Assembly: GCA_964304625.1 (NCBI GenBank)
Contig: OZ199839.1
Span: 6,014,001 to 6,078,000 of the forward strand
Direction: 5' to 3'
DNA: 64,000 bases
Source of the DNA: Kudoa neothunni
Lineage: Eukaryota > Cnidaria
The notes beneath the pieces are model-generated. The model saw only the letters and a program-made list of their open reading frames with translations. It did not search any database and was not told the DNA's origin. This document shows positions 24,358 to 37,600 of the stretch, piece by piece (position 1 is the stretch's first letter; every line of letters starts with the position of its first letter). The position numbers and the translations under genes are program-made.

Positions 24358-25612
24358 TATACGTACAGACATCTGTTCATATGTAATACAAATTTATATA
24401 AGAACTGAATGATTAATTTAAGTTTTAATAGAAAAATTTATAAATAATTAATCCAGAAATATTTTTGTTTTATACATTGCAATGATATATGTGCTTCATT
24501 ATATAAGTCGTACGGTGATATGTGGTAGTTTTGTCCGGAATTATGATTAAATTATTGAATCCCAGTTTCCCGATAATCAAACATTTATCGACATGTAATT
24601 TCAATAAAATTCAATTAAAAATATCTTCCGGATAATCGAGATTCGACTATGTGATATAAAATTCTAAAATAAATTAAAATTAATTGTAATACTCCTTAAC
24701 AGGTTCACAGTTGATACGATATACAGAATTTCAACATAATTTTCAAGTTGCACATGCGCCAACTCAGATCACAAATATACTCCAAATTAGAGGTTTTATG
24801 ATAAATAAAAATACTTCAAATCAACGTATTCAATATTTTTTAGAATCAATCCGGCGATTTAAACATCAAATTCATATTTACTAATACGATACCTAATGAT
24901 TAAATTATTCGTTTTATTCTCATTATGAAGTATAAATTCAACCATTTATCTAAGGGATAACACAAATATTCGGTTTAATTATTAAGGCTTTAGTTAATAT
25001 TCTTTAATAAATTATACAACATTTACGAGCTCGAGCGCATATAATCTAACCCGATAAAATAATATAATGACTGCTTTCATATTCTTTAAATCAAATAATT
25101 AATAATAATAATTATAATAATAAAAATTAATTAATAATAAAAACAATATTTATGGATAAATCATAAAAAAATAATTGTAATTTCCAATCTCGCTTAAGTA
25201 GGATGTCAGACATTTTATTTTAAAGCAAGTGTCGATTTTAAAATATCGTACTAAAAATGATAGAGAACATAATTTATATTAAGGCGCGTAAAGCTTATTA
25301 AAATGGTTGAGTCATATAATTTTATAAATGAAACTCTATGAGTAATGTTACTAAGGCGTATAATACATTTACAAGTTAACATGTGAATAATAACACGGGC
25401 TTTTATTAACCTTTGGGAATTTAACGAAGGATTCACCTATACTGATACAGCTGACATTGTTGTATCGAGGATTTGTTTAGAAAAATATATTTTAACATAA
25501 CAAGCTGAATTCTTACTCTGATAATACATTTATGTTAATAAGAACAACCGCATAATAAAAGAAGTGATAAAAGTATGCACATAAGCGCGTTTTTTAATTT
25601 CCCCTCCCCATC
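24358..25612. other. Intergenic between two piggyBac-type elements
   Basis: AT-rich sequence with runs of AATAAT near 25100-25145; no gene or structured repeat recognised. Confidence 0.5.
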
Positions 25613-25616
25613 TTAA

Positions 25617-27806
25617 ACTTCCAAGCGCCACAAAATCGACTTTACGCATTCCTCCATTTGGGGTTCAATGGAACCCAAATTTTGTTAGCTTTAATTATGG
25701 ATAAAATTGAAATAAATAATTTAATAAAGAATGAGAGAAAATAATCGATAAAATACTGGAAAATATCACAATTATAACACCGCCGAGTGTTAACGATTAT
25801 TACCGAAACATATAAAAGATTAAATTAAGCGTGTTTAATTTTTTTAAAAATAATGGGATTTAATAAAAATATATATCATCACCAATTAAATAAATCTTAA
25901 AATTGTTTTTTTTTTCGTAATTAATTTCTTAATAATCATGTCCAATAATACCAGCAATACATATTATTCCAAAATACAAAAAATGCGAGATATTTATATT
26001 ATTTTGATATTTCATATTACAAAATATCACGAAAAAATCTTTTGAACTGCTTTCATTACAAATGATTCTACAAAAAAATCCTCGCTTTTCTGTCTCGAGA
26101 TATCGAACAACAACAACAACAGCATCATTCACAATAAAGGAATTCTATTATGCAATTCTAATTTTTGTCAATGTGTTTTTTGTTTATCTGAAAATAATCC
26201 TTCGCCAAACCATCTTCAAGCTCTTCTGGAAACTTACCTCATGAATAATTGTGATTATAGAAAACAGTCGTAAAGATATAATGAATTAACCAAGCTAATT
26301 ACCACCATAATGAAGCATACTGCTGTCGACCATCGATTCGTTTACTTTATACACTCGTTGTAGCAATAATATGATTCACTCCTCCTGTTTAACGATTATA
26401 TTCCAGATTAATAACAGGTTTTTTCATAATGAACCGGAGGATGTTAGCAGTCAACCTGCTTTACCTGTTATAGGAACATAGGAGATTAGTATTAGTTTTT
26501 GATTAAACAAAAGTGTACTAAAACTTCCTGTTTTCAATTCTTTTTTAGATAATTTGTAATATCTCTTTTATCATTTCGTATTGTGCCAATCATCCCCATG
26601 TAAGAGTTTTTGGGCAATGGAAGCAAAAGTAAAGAAATTATCACAAATGATATTTCTCCCACTTTCCATTACTGATAACACAAGATCTAGAACAATATCT
26701 CCTCAACATTTTCTGATGTTTCACTATTATTCTTATTCGAATACACAGACACTAATAAGTTATGAGTGTATATTGCCGAAGAAAAATAGCCCCTAAAAAC
26801 AAATAGTTGCTCGTCAATGGTCGAACTCTCCTGGGGGTAGTAAATTTCGGAACGACAATCTTTCGAGAAGTATCACAAATGGGGAAGGACTTATCCATGA
26901 TTCTTAAAGTTTCTCTAGTTTTCGATTCTTCTTAATGAATGGCCTTCGAAATTTGATTAAACCTATTTAAAGGCATATTTCGAAAAATATCCCTTCGCTT
27001 TCCAACACTCCAAAACAATTTAAATCATTCTAATTAAGATTTAAAAGTGGGAATACAATTATGGATTCCTAAATTAACTAGCAAATTTTGTATTAAAAAT
27101 TGTTCAAATAATTCTGATACTTAAAATTTGTAAACGTGTTAATGTTTGAAATAGCAGTAGAGAAAATGGATTCACCATAAAGTAAAAGGGGTGATCAGCT
27201 AAGAAGATGATTCTGTTTGAAACGTAAAAAATTGAACCTGGATAATCTGGAACATATTTCGTTTAAAGTTTTTAGTAATTTGAAGTTTCTTAGAAAATTA
27301 ATTAACAACATCCTTATATTCGTAAAAATTTCGATAGTGTTTATTATCTTTGGAAATATTTGAATGGCATAAATATCCAAAGACATCATAAAATCCATTG
27401 ATATCGGACACAAATTCATTCAAAATATTACGCTTCGAACCATTTATGGCCGCGTTTTACTCGTCGGCAATTATCGGGATTTAACGTATGTATGGTTTTT
27501 TCAATTTTTCTCTGTTTCCTCTCGATAAAATTTCATTTAATTCTCGAAATTGTTGTAAATTGTTTTTCTTTGTTGTTTGATGGAGAAAAAGCGTGGTGTC
27601 CATTCGACTCCAAAAGTGGGAATGTGTAAGTATTTTGATTATTTCGTTACCTGAATGTACAAATTAAAATTTTCTAATATATTGTAATAGAACTCATATT
27701 TCTAGGAGAGTAGATGTGATATTAACTAAAAAGATGTAATATAAGGTTCTCTATAATTGATTCAAACATCCATTGGGCCCAATGGACCCCAACGACGCTC
27801 GGAAGG
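25617..27806 (-). mobile_element. Decayed piggyBac-type element, about 2.2 kb
   Basis: TTAA at 25613-25616 and 27807-27810 bracket ends that agree: left ACTTCCAAGCGCC, right (read inward) CCTTCCGAGCGTCG. Each end carries a palindrome, TTTGGGGTTCAATGGAACCCAAA at left in two halves (25657-25679) and GGGGTCCATTGGGCCCAATGG at right. A subterminal partner (GGTGTCCATTCGACTCC) lies at 27594-27611. Transposase remnants run on the minus strand between about 26570 and 27190. The relic is clearly older than the element at 21559-24353. Confidence 0.7.
26570..27190 (-). pseudogene. piggyBac transposase remnant
   Basis: Read on the minus strand, family motifs survive in several frames: MPLNRFNQISKAI near 26970, TIDEQLFVFRG near 26820-26780 with the first catalytic Asp, ICDNFFTF with the second near 26650, and GTIRNDKRDIT near 26600-26570. 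Stops and frameshifts break the frame many times. The third catalytic region and the Cys-rich tail were not found in the remaining 950 bp towards 25617. TIDEQL and GTIR resemble classic insect-type piggyBac more than the 21.9 kb element does. Confidence 0.72.
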
Positions 27807-27810
27807 TTAA

Positions 27811-28614
27811 TACCATAATGTTTTGAAAGATTAATCCTTATTATTTCTAAAAAAAACTATACACACATATATAATATAGTGATAAAAATTATTAACTTGG
27901 AACAATTTCGGCCCTGGGAAATAAATCCATGTTTGGATTAATCGAAATCTATGTTTGGATTATTTTATTGTCGTCAAATATGCGAAACTGAACTATACCG
28001 ACAACTTGTTTTATTAGAATATTAAGCCAACACCTTTGTTGATGAAATTAAGTCTCAAGAGATATATGGATTATTTAGAACAATTAAATGCGAAAAGCCT
28101 TTCCAATTCAACGAATGGAGTTACGTAATAGATAAATGATTTAAAAATGCATTGATATAATGAATGTGTGATGGGTCGTATAGTCTCATAATATCAATAT
28201 TTTGGAAAAACAACCGACGAAAAATAAATTTGATGAAACTAAAATAAATAACGCGAACTATCAAAAAATGGAATTAACAAAAGTCCCTCATCAAACCAGC
28301 TAACATCCTTGTGTTGATAGAACGGATAAGAATTAAAATTAACGCTAATGTGATTTCATTGGTTGAATCGCGTAACTGTTACTTACAACTATCAACAACA
28401 GTCGAATAAATCACACTAAATAACCATTAGAATCCGACCTCATCCACCTGCTCTAGGTGCTGTATTCGTAATCCATTTCAAAGGGGATTTAAGTCGAAAA
28501 AATTCGATTGCCTAATTATATTAACTTCGTCCAAAAAATTATAGTAGCTCATCGGAGTTTATCAGCGTTCTTCGTTGGAATATTATTTTAAAAAACTTGT
28601 TTATTTCCATACCG
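27811..28614. other. Upstream region of the intersectin gene
   Basis: AT-rich; no gene recognised. The start ATG of intersectin is preceded by TACCG. Confidence 0.5.
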
Positions 28615-31600
28615 ATGAGCCAGATAAATCCCCAAGAACTGTTAGAATATGAACAGCTGATTCGGTCGTTGAACATACAAGGCGATCGAATTCCTGGAAG
28701 ATATGTTCAGGATTTCATGTCCAGATCATCGCTTTCGAGGGACAAATTAAAAGATATATGGTAATAGTTGTATACATTGGTTGGAAATAGTGTGTTTGGA
28801 TTGTTTGTGTGTGGTGACATTGAATATAGGAATCTTTGTAAGCAGAATAGTGATTCTACGTTTTCCAAAGCTGAATTTGTGGCTGTGTTGCATTTGATTA
28901 AGTTGACCGGGAAAAACATTCCTCTACCCTCACAGTTAAATATTGGCGAGATTGAGAAGCTGATAGATCGCTCCAAATCAATCAGCCTATCGCAAAATAA
29001 AAGTAATGCCTTAAATGATTTGAATGTGCGCATGAATTGTTTGAAATATTTTCTCATCGTTTTCTTCAATCAAATCTAGATATAACTCCTGCCTATAATA
29101 CAGCAGTTGCGTTGAAAACTCAAATGCAATCTCAACCGCGTATTTTAATTGAATCTAAATCAGTTGTTATATATTTTAAATTCGATTCATTCAAGTGAAC
29201 AACACCCCTTCTATGTATTTAACTGATGAAATATCTGATGACGAAAAATTACGCTACCTAGAATCGTTTGAGAGTAACGCCACTTTTCAGGCCGCAATCA
29301 AATCAGTTAGTTTGGAAAAATGGTGCCACATGCATCTACGAGAAAATGTGGTAATGTCTGATGTGGAAAAAATATTCAAACTAGCTGACATCTATAAAAA
29401 TGGTTATCTAAATAAGGAGGAATTTTTCATCGCTATGCATGTATACACAAAACATTCCATGGGAGCGCCTATACCAACATTTGTTTCGTATAAATTGAAA
29501 CAAAGTGCCAGAAAACCAATCCCTGTGACCCCAAAATCAATAGCAGAACCATCAACCAAGATATCACGAACAAGTCAACCTCAAAATGTGTGTAGGTTGA
29601 CGCAGAAGTCGTTCGACCAATTTCAGCCTAATTATAATGTTGATTTGCCGTCAGTCACATCACCAACTTCAGCTCTAGCTTCGACTTCAACTTCAACCTC
29701 AACCTCTACCTCTACCTCTACTTCACTTGGAATAACAATCCCAAATCGCTCTATTAGTTGTTCATTTACAAATCCCCCAAATTATATTCCTGCAACCAAT
29801 TCTAATATTGCCAATCTTGAACGTACGCGTAGTACGGATTGTTTTTCCACAAATAATTTCAATTTTGATTGCATCAACTCTTTCCCCACTGTCGAGGAGA
29901 AAATGTTTTGTTTAGCGAGGAAAATTCTAAGCGATTCCAAAATGTTTCTTCGTCCAAATGTCAATCTTAACCTTATTGCATTAGTGAATAATTTGTTGGG
30001 CATGATTGGCAATAGAATGACTCCTTTGTCGGAGAAATTCCAAAAATTTTATGGATTTTTCCATCAATGTCATTGTTTGTCGGTTCAGTCTCCACAGGCT
30101 ATCATTAATATCGCACAATTCAAAGCATACATGGCTAAAGCTTACAACTGTCTCACGGATATAAACAAATTTGCTGTAGGTGTTTGGTGTGAGTGTATTT
30201 TCTGACTAATGTTTGTGGGTGTAATAGACCCACCATGAAAAATCTCAACATAGCCCGTCTCTTAAAAGTGGCCCCACAACAATTCAACCCAATACGAATG
30301 TGAGTCCGATCATTCAACCCTCTCCATCAATTCTTCCTTCCACCCAAAAGACATCCTCAATGCATGTTACGGGTTATTGAATGGATTTCGTTATTTTTTT
30401 ACATTATATATATATATATATATATACAGGAAATCGTAGTGGTGTGGATAAGGAAATTGCCAACTCTAATTTATTTGAAAATATTAAACATCCTCATTCT
30501 TCGCCTCCTTTCACTCAAGGTATCTTAAATGAATATTAACGGCCTGTCTTAATTCATTTCTGCTTGCGTTAATATAATTATGTTGTACGCTGCTATTTTT
30601 ATATTTGATAATTATCTATTACAGCATATATATATATATATATATATATATAACGTTTTTCCTCGAAAATAATATCGAGTGTGATTTTTAATCGGAATTT
30701 TGAATAATACTTGGCATTATTTCTGAGTCTCTTGGTAGTCATTCCTCGATAAGACCTTGATTCATAGACTTTAGTTACAACAACAATGAATAATCACGGT
30801 TTCTATGAGGTTAAAAATAATTTTTTATTACAAATAAAATAATATACATTACTTATTCGAATAATAACAAAGAAATGTAATGATATTGATTATATGCTTC
30901 AAATATAAGATCTAATAGTTATTTCTTGAGTAAAATTAATATGATTGACTCTTATTTTGGGGAATCGCGGTATATATATATATATATACATATAGAATAG
31001 CGTAAAATACTCAACATTTCTTGCAATAGGAATAATTTTTATTTGAAGCTTCTTAAAAACTGCCAAAATATACGCTAATCCGACAAATTAACCAATAAAT
31101 CAATTATTTTTGAGTTTGTTAATGTATCATATTTTTATCGATTGTGATTAGCGAAATTAAAATAATGCTCATTTAAGGGCTGGGCAAGAATTCACAAACT
31201 AGAGCCCGCAACCAACATTAAATAATTGAAGATCGGGGCGGTATTATTTTTGTTCGCGAATTTTTTAAAATTTCGAAGAGTTTTATTTAAAAAGTTATTT
31301 TTTCCCCTTGGAGTTTTCAAGCCCGAATTTGTACATTGATGTTTTAGAGAGAATATTAAAAGAGGCAAAATCTATATGTGATTGGATGAGAATTAATATC
31401 TTATATCTGATAACTAGTTTAGAATATACTTGTTCCCATAAATAATTGCGAAACGAATTTAAATCAAATTAAATGATAAAAATATTTTAAAAAATGTAAT
31501 TTTAAATAGATCTTAATTGAAGAAATTTGAATTTATCCGATGGTTTCAAGAATATCTGAGGACACAGTCCTAACGATATTTATTATTATTAAAGAATTTA

Positions 31601-34600
31601 ATCTATTTGATTATAATTCTCTCTATAAATTCATCATGAATTAAGCATATGTTGTTTTTTTATTTTATTAATAAAAATTAATATAAACTTCGAACTTGGA
31701 TTATCATGGTAAATACATTAATAATCCTTGTTTAAAGGGCGATTTCGACGATTTATTTCCATTAAATTCAGTCTTACGACAAATAGATTCTTTTTTTAGG
31801 TACACTTTTTGTCATAAAGTTATAAAGAAACGAGGCTTTAATTAGAAACAACTATTCTCACCGGCTTTTTAATTAATAATTTCTCCGAATATTAGTTATA
31901 TGAGTAGATATTGAATGCTGTTCAAAACCTGTCAGTAAGCATTCTTAAAAAAAATTGATACTTGTATTTCATAAATACATAAAATACTAGTATCGATAAA
32001 GATAATTTATGAAACAATTCTAAAGTTGAAGTTATAATATTTTATATGGAATTTTTATTTCTTTTTATAATTTGAAATTTTGTAAAATTTCACAAAAAAT
32101 GTGAACTTTGAAACAATAAGTTATTTTTGATAACGTTCCCGCATATTTTTCATGTGTTCGTCAAATGAGAAATAAATAATGGAAAAATATTATATATTTT
32201 AATATTTTAATTAATCATTGAAATTAAATAATGAATGCGATGGTATTAGAAAAATCTGGAATATTTGAATCGTGAAATAAAATTATTATATTATGTTTTT
32301 GCGCTTGACCCATTTGAACAATTTTTCTCAAAATGTAAAGTTTTCTGTGTGCGCAATAGAATGCTATTATTTTTATACTTTGTAAAAATAACGAGTTTAT
32401 TTTATGTGCTTCGCTATGTAATTCTAAATTTGGAAAGTAGTGGGTCTATATGATCGATTTTTCCTTTAAAGATCTTATATCAGAAAAATCAATTGAATAT
32501 TTCTTTCTAAACAAATGTTAGTCGAATTAATAATGTATTTTCTTTTTTATTTTGTGTTAGTTATAAACTAAAAAGAACTTGTTATAATTAATTTTGTAAT
32601 GTGAAATTTTTGAGGCATCTTAAGTGGAAATGAAGGGAACGTTAGTTTTTTAAACATGTTATGTCCCTCTAAATTAGGTTGCGCATGAATCTAGCTGACG
32701 TTACTTTTAGAGCTTAACTTCATATAGGTTTGATTAGTCGTTTTTAAGCCATCAGAAATTGTGTGATGTTTACATAGTGATAGATATTATTTTAAAACAA
32801 AATTAAATTCTAAGTAAATAATTTAAACACAAAATATTATTCAACATTTTTATCGTCTTATATCATAAGCTATTTAGTCTCAGAATCACTTGGATTATGT
32901 AAAGTAAATTTCTATAATTTTTATGAAAATCACTGATAAATTGCTTCTAATTAGTACATCAGAAGTTTTTATAGTATGAATGAAAATAGTCCTAATTTTT
33001 AGATAGTTAAATAGATCAATTAATCTGTTAAATCAATTAAAAAATTGCTGGGAACGACTAAAGCTGAAAATCTCTACAGATATTAAAATATCCATACTAA
33101 GAGAATCGAAATTTTACATTCTTATTAATTAAAAAATAGTATTAAATTACACGAAAATTAATTTTTATCGTAATTTTGTTCTTTTGTTTATTAAAAAAAT
33201 GTAATCATCCAATTTTTATTATTATATTTATAATAAATTCCATATTCTAATGCGTATTTACTATTTAGGTTGTAAATTTTATGATCCTGCGAATCATGTA
33301 TTAATTCATTCTTCAAATTAAAACTAAACTCTAACGTATAATAAGCTTAGTTTGCCCCAAAATGGTTTTATCTTTATTTTTGTATGATTAATACACTAAT
33401 TTATTAGCTTCAGAATTTTAATTTCAAATTAAAAGGACCAACATTTATCAATTTTTTTTATTAAACTCGCGAAATAGAGTATCCTTTTATTTTGTCTATT
33501 GTGTGCTGCACGAAATTTTCATTTTTTGAATAAATTTTTATTTTTAGGTTTTCCCACGACAATTTCTACTTCCATTCCTAACAAACAAAGTCCCCTATCA
33601 ACCCAGCAGTCTAGCGCACCTGAGAAACCATCAACTTGTAATTAATATTCCATTGATATTTTGCGAAAAACTGTGCCAATCTTATGATTTTTGATTCATA
33701 TATAGCTCCTTCTTTGGTACCCATCGCATTCAAACAATCTCCAACACAAACTTTCGCTAATATTCAATCAGACATCCCCAGAAGTCAAACTGTAACCCCC
33801 GCCATGTTAAATACGCGCAATCAAACATCACCTTCCCCCAACCTACAATCTCTGTTCCTTCCAAACACTTCGTTATCGCTAAACAGAAATCAGACTCAAA
33901 AAATTTTTTCTAATATCCACACAAAACCAACACCTCAAAACGATCCCTTTTATACACCCAAAAATGTTGATAACAAGTTTATAGGTATGTCTAGTCTACA
34001 GTGTGTTCGAACCCAGCAGTTTCAATATGGATGTGTTGGTTTTAGAGGATAACGCTACCGATACTCCAGAACATGAAAAATCCAGGAAACTTTCAACTTC
34101 AAGTGGTTCTGGATCAATTTCTAAAAGGTGAAATTAAGCTACTCTATAATTGCATAAATGCTTAATCTGTCATTGTAGATCATCTATCGAGTCTGGTGCT
34201 GGTCCCACTGTCACAAGGGCTATGAGTGAAAATGTTCGCCTCTCCCCAAAAAATACGTATGCAATTTTTTGAAATATTATTTGAGTGGCAGAATTATTGG
34301 TGTAATAAAATTAAATCATTCAAAAATCGCTGTTTTAGTAGTTTTTAAAATTTTAATTAAATCGATTTATTACTTGAAGCAACGTGAAAATCGTTTCGCT
34401 TTAATTTTCGAGGTGATCTATTATTGCTATTATTGACCTTGCCGTTAGTTCTGTTTCTCATACCGCACCACAAGAGTGGTTCCTAACCAATTCATATTTA
34501 ATATTGTAATAGTCATTTTAATGAATATTTGTTTTACATTCGAATACTTCGTACTAAACGTAATTCTTCATTTTAAATGGATTTTTTATTGGAATTGGCT

Positions 34601-37600
34601 ATTGACACGGGTCGTAAATCTAGGTATGTGTAGTTTTCACTGTATTTAATTATTTTTAGTAACTATAAATGGTAGCTATAGATAATTAGATACAAAAGAT
34701 GATGAAAAATAAATTTATGAGTCAATTATAAATAGGAATTGTAGGGATTAAAAATGGGGGTCGCGCACGCGTATACGTCAAATTGAACTTAAATTCCCGA
34801 TTCGATGTCAATAGCCAGTGCCTAACATTAATATTAATGGGTGTACGGATTTTCTGATTTTTTTAACTCTACCCACGATTATTTTAAATTGAAGTAAATT
34901 GTGTTTAATCCTTCACGTTTTCAGTTTAATTGCGCAGAATTAAATTATCAAGAAATTAATACATAAATAATAAATTTATTTATTCATTAAATATTCTTAG
35001 TATGTAAAAACCTCACCTCAACAAAAAATAAGAAAATAAAATTACAATAATTGTCTACAAATAAAAATAATATATATCCGTATAAAATAATCGACATTTT
35101 ATTTCTGAATACGAAAGATTACCGGAAATTTTTAGGATTAATTATACTCCTAAACAATCCCTCAACCTATCTAATTCTTATTTACTACAAGTTTTTACTA
35201 CATATATTAGTCGAATAATTTATTGTTTTAAAACCACAGGAATACAATTTTGCTCATAACACACCAAAATATTCTCTTTTTATGAACTCTATTTATACTT
35301 CGGCTGGATTAAAATATTAAATCGTCGAATTTTAAATATACTTATATTTGATAATATAATGAATAGTTGAAACAGTATGATAATAGAGGGGCGTAATCTA
35401 CCGAGATGAAGCTATGTAGAGTTCGACTTTCTCTCGATTAAATTAAAATTCGTAAATACCAAAACGTGCTTGAGTGTTTTAATGTATTTTTCAAAAATTT
35501 TATGTGATGTAACAATATATATAAATATATGTAAACACAAGTTAAATGGTCTAATCTAAATAGAACAAGGTCTAAGATAGATGCAATATAATAATCATTG
35601 ATATCCAAAAATATTTCACCAGATTAAAATACGATAATATATCTTTTTTTATTATCTTTATGTATACATATGGAGATCGTAAAGTTGATCACACCTAAAT
35701 ATTGATAATATTTGTCCCTTCACAAAGCTGTTTTGTGCTACCTAATGCACGTTTGACTAATATTTCTTGGACTTTATATAATGTCCAAATAAAATAGACC
35801 AATATTGACATTATAATATAACGGGAATAAAGCTATAACCAAATTTTTAAGATTAAAATATTACAGAGTATTCTTGTCATTTTAATTCGGAGTCACTCTC
35901 CTTCACCACTGCTCTAATTTGTACTTGAATAATCGATTATCATTTTAATAAATAGTGGAGGAAAACCTTTGATTATTCATTCTATTGACGATCTAAGTTC
36001 AACCGATCTCAGTGAATCCAACCAATCTACCAGAATAAAAACAAAAACCGACAATAGTAATCTTGTTCGTTCGTTAAGTGGTAACTGCCCTACACCTGTG
36101 AACAATACAACCAAGTCTGAGACACCCAATCCTATCGACGCTAGTACCACCTCTAAAACTCTTCCTCAACCTAGACGTAGTACAACAAAAAAGAGAGCTA
36201 TTCCTGAATGTAATGAGTTCATTGTAACTTACGGTCTTATTTGAAAATGGTTGTTTAGTTTTGAATCTCAAAAAACTAAAAAAAAAACCACCAATGGACG
36301 ATTCTTCCAAACATCAGGGTGGCTTTAGGAGTTCTCGGTTATTAACAGGGTATTTTTTTAGATATTATCGCTAAATTGATTATATATTTTATTACGGTTT
36401 AGAACTTACGGCACTGCCTCTATCAGTGAAGTATGTGCTTTTTTGATATATAACGCGTCCACTTTTGTTTTGTAAGAAGGCGTTTATTGTTTATTAAAGT
36501 TCGAATAACTTTTAATTGAACCAAATTTCTATTTACACTCACCTTAATTATATACAAAAATTTCATTTTATTTATAGCATAATAGAAATATAGTTTATTA
36601 TTCCTAAATTGCCATAGCTAATTTTTTCCAGACCAATCCTATTATCTTAAGATCATAGGAGTTGGAAATATTCCATGTTGGTTATAACAACTTAATAAGA
36701 ATTGTATTGTATTTGTTGGGACCAATAGACTTCTACTTAAAAATGTTCACATTCCACCTTCTAACTAATCTCTAATTTAGCCCCTTAATCTCCACAAACT
36801 GGCTGATGGGACCTCTAATATTGTTGACGGAAAGAAAATACCTAAACTCACCAGATGCGTTGGTTTGTTCAGATATTTCGCCGCCACCAAAGGTGAAGTT
36901 TCAATTGATAAAGATGAGCAGGTTTCGGTATATTTATACAATCCAACCATTTCGAACAATCAAAACGTGTTGGTCATCAAAGATGATGGTAAGCGAGGCA
37001 TAGTTCCACGGAGGGTTTTGAAAGTTTGCTCTGGTGAACCGAATGCTCAAAGTGTGATTCAACCGGATCTAACCAAACCTGTCCAACAACCACGAGAATC
37101 ACTGATTCCAGATATCAATGTGTCAACCACTGTTACGTCTGCCAACTCCAACCCAGACCCTTTCCATAATGCTAATATCTTCGGCAATAATGCACCCTTT
37201 GATAACAATGTTTTTATCTCAGAGCCTACCAAACCTATTTTTGAAGAATCAAAGGTTTTCCATAGCGAAACTACAGTCAAAACTACTTTTCATGAGATAT
37301 CCCCTGAACCTTTGGTTAAAAAATCAAGCTATGATGATATAATAGGTCTTTTCGACAAACCCAATTTGAAATCCTCACAAAGTCCTACTAAAAATAAAGA
37401 CATCTTTCAAACTGATTGGTCATTCAAAAGTGAACCCTTGCAGTCTGAAGCTACTCCTGTTGTAGATGTAACTGTAAATGAGGCTTCTGCGCCTCCTTTA
37501 CAGAGTTCCTTCTCCCCTTTCGATGACGCCAACAATACCGACAACAATAACATGGGTGTACTTTCTTCCATGTTGCTTAAGTCTGGTAGTTACTATAGCG

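Noticed and set aside
30404-30652. TA runs as further Helitron 5' ends
   Set aside because: They are not followed by the AAAAGAGGACTG sequence that marks the two real copies; they are plain microsatellites.
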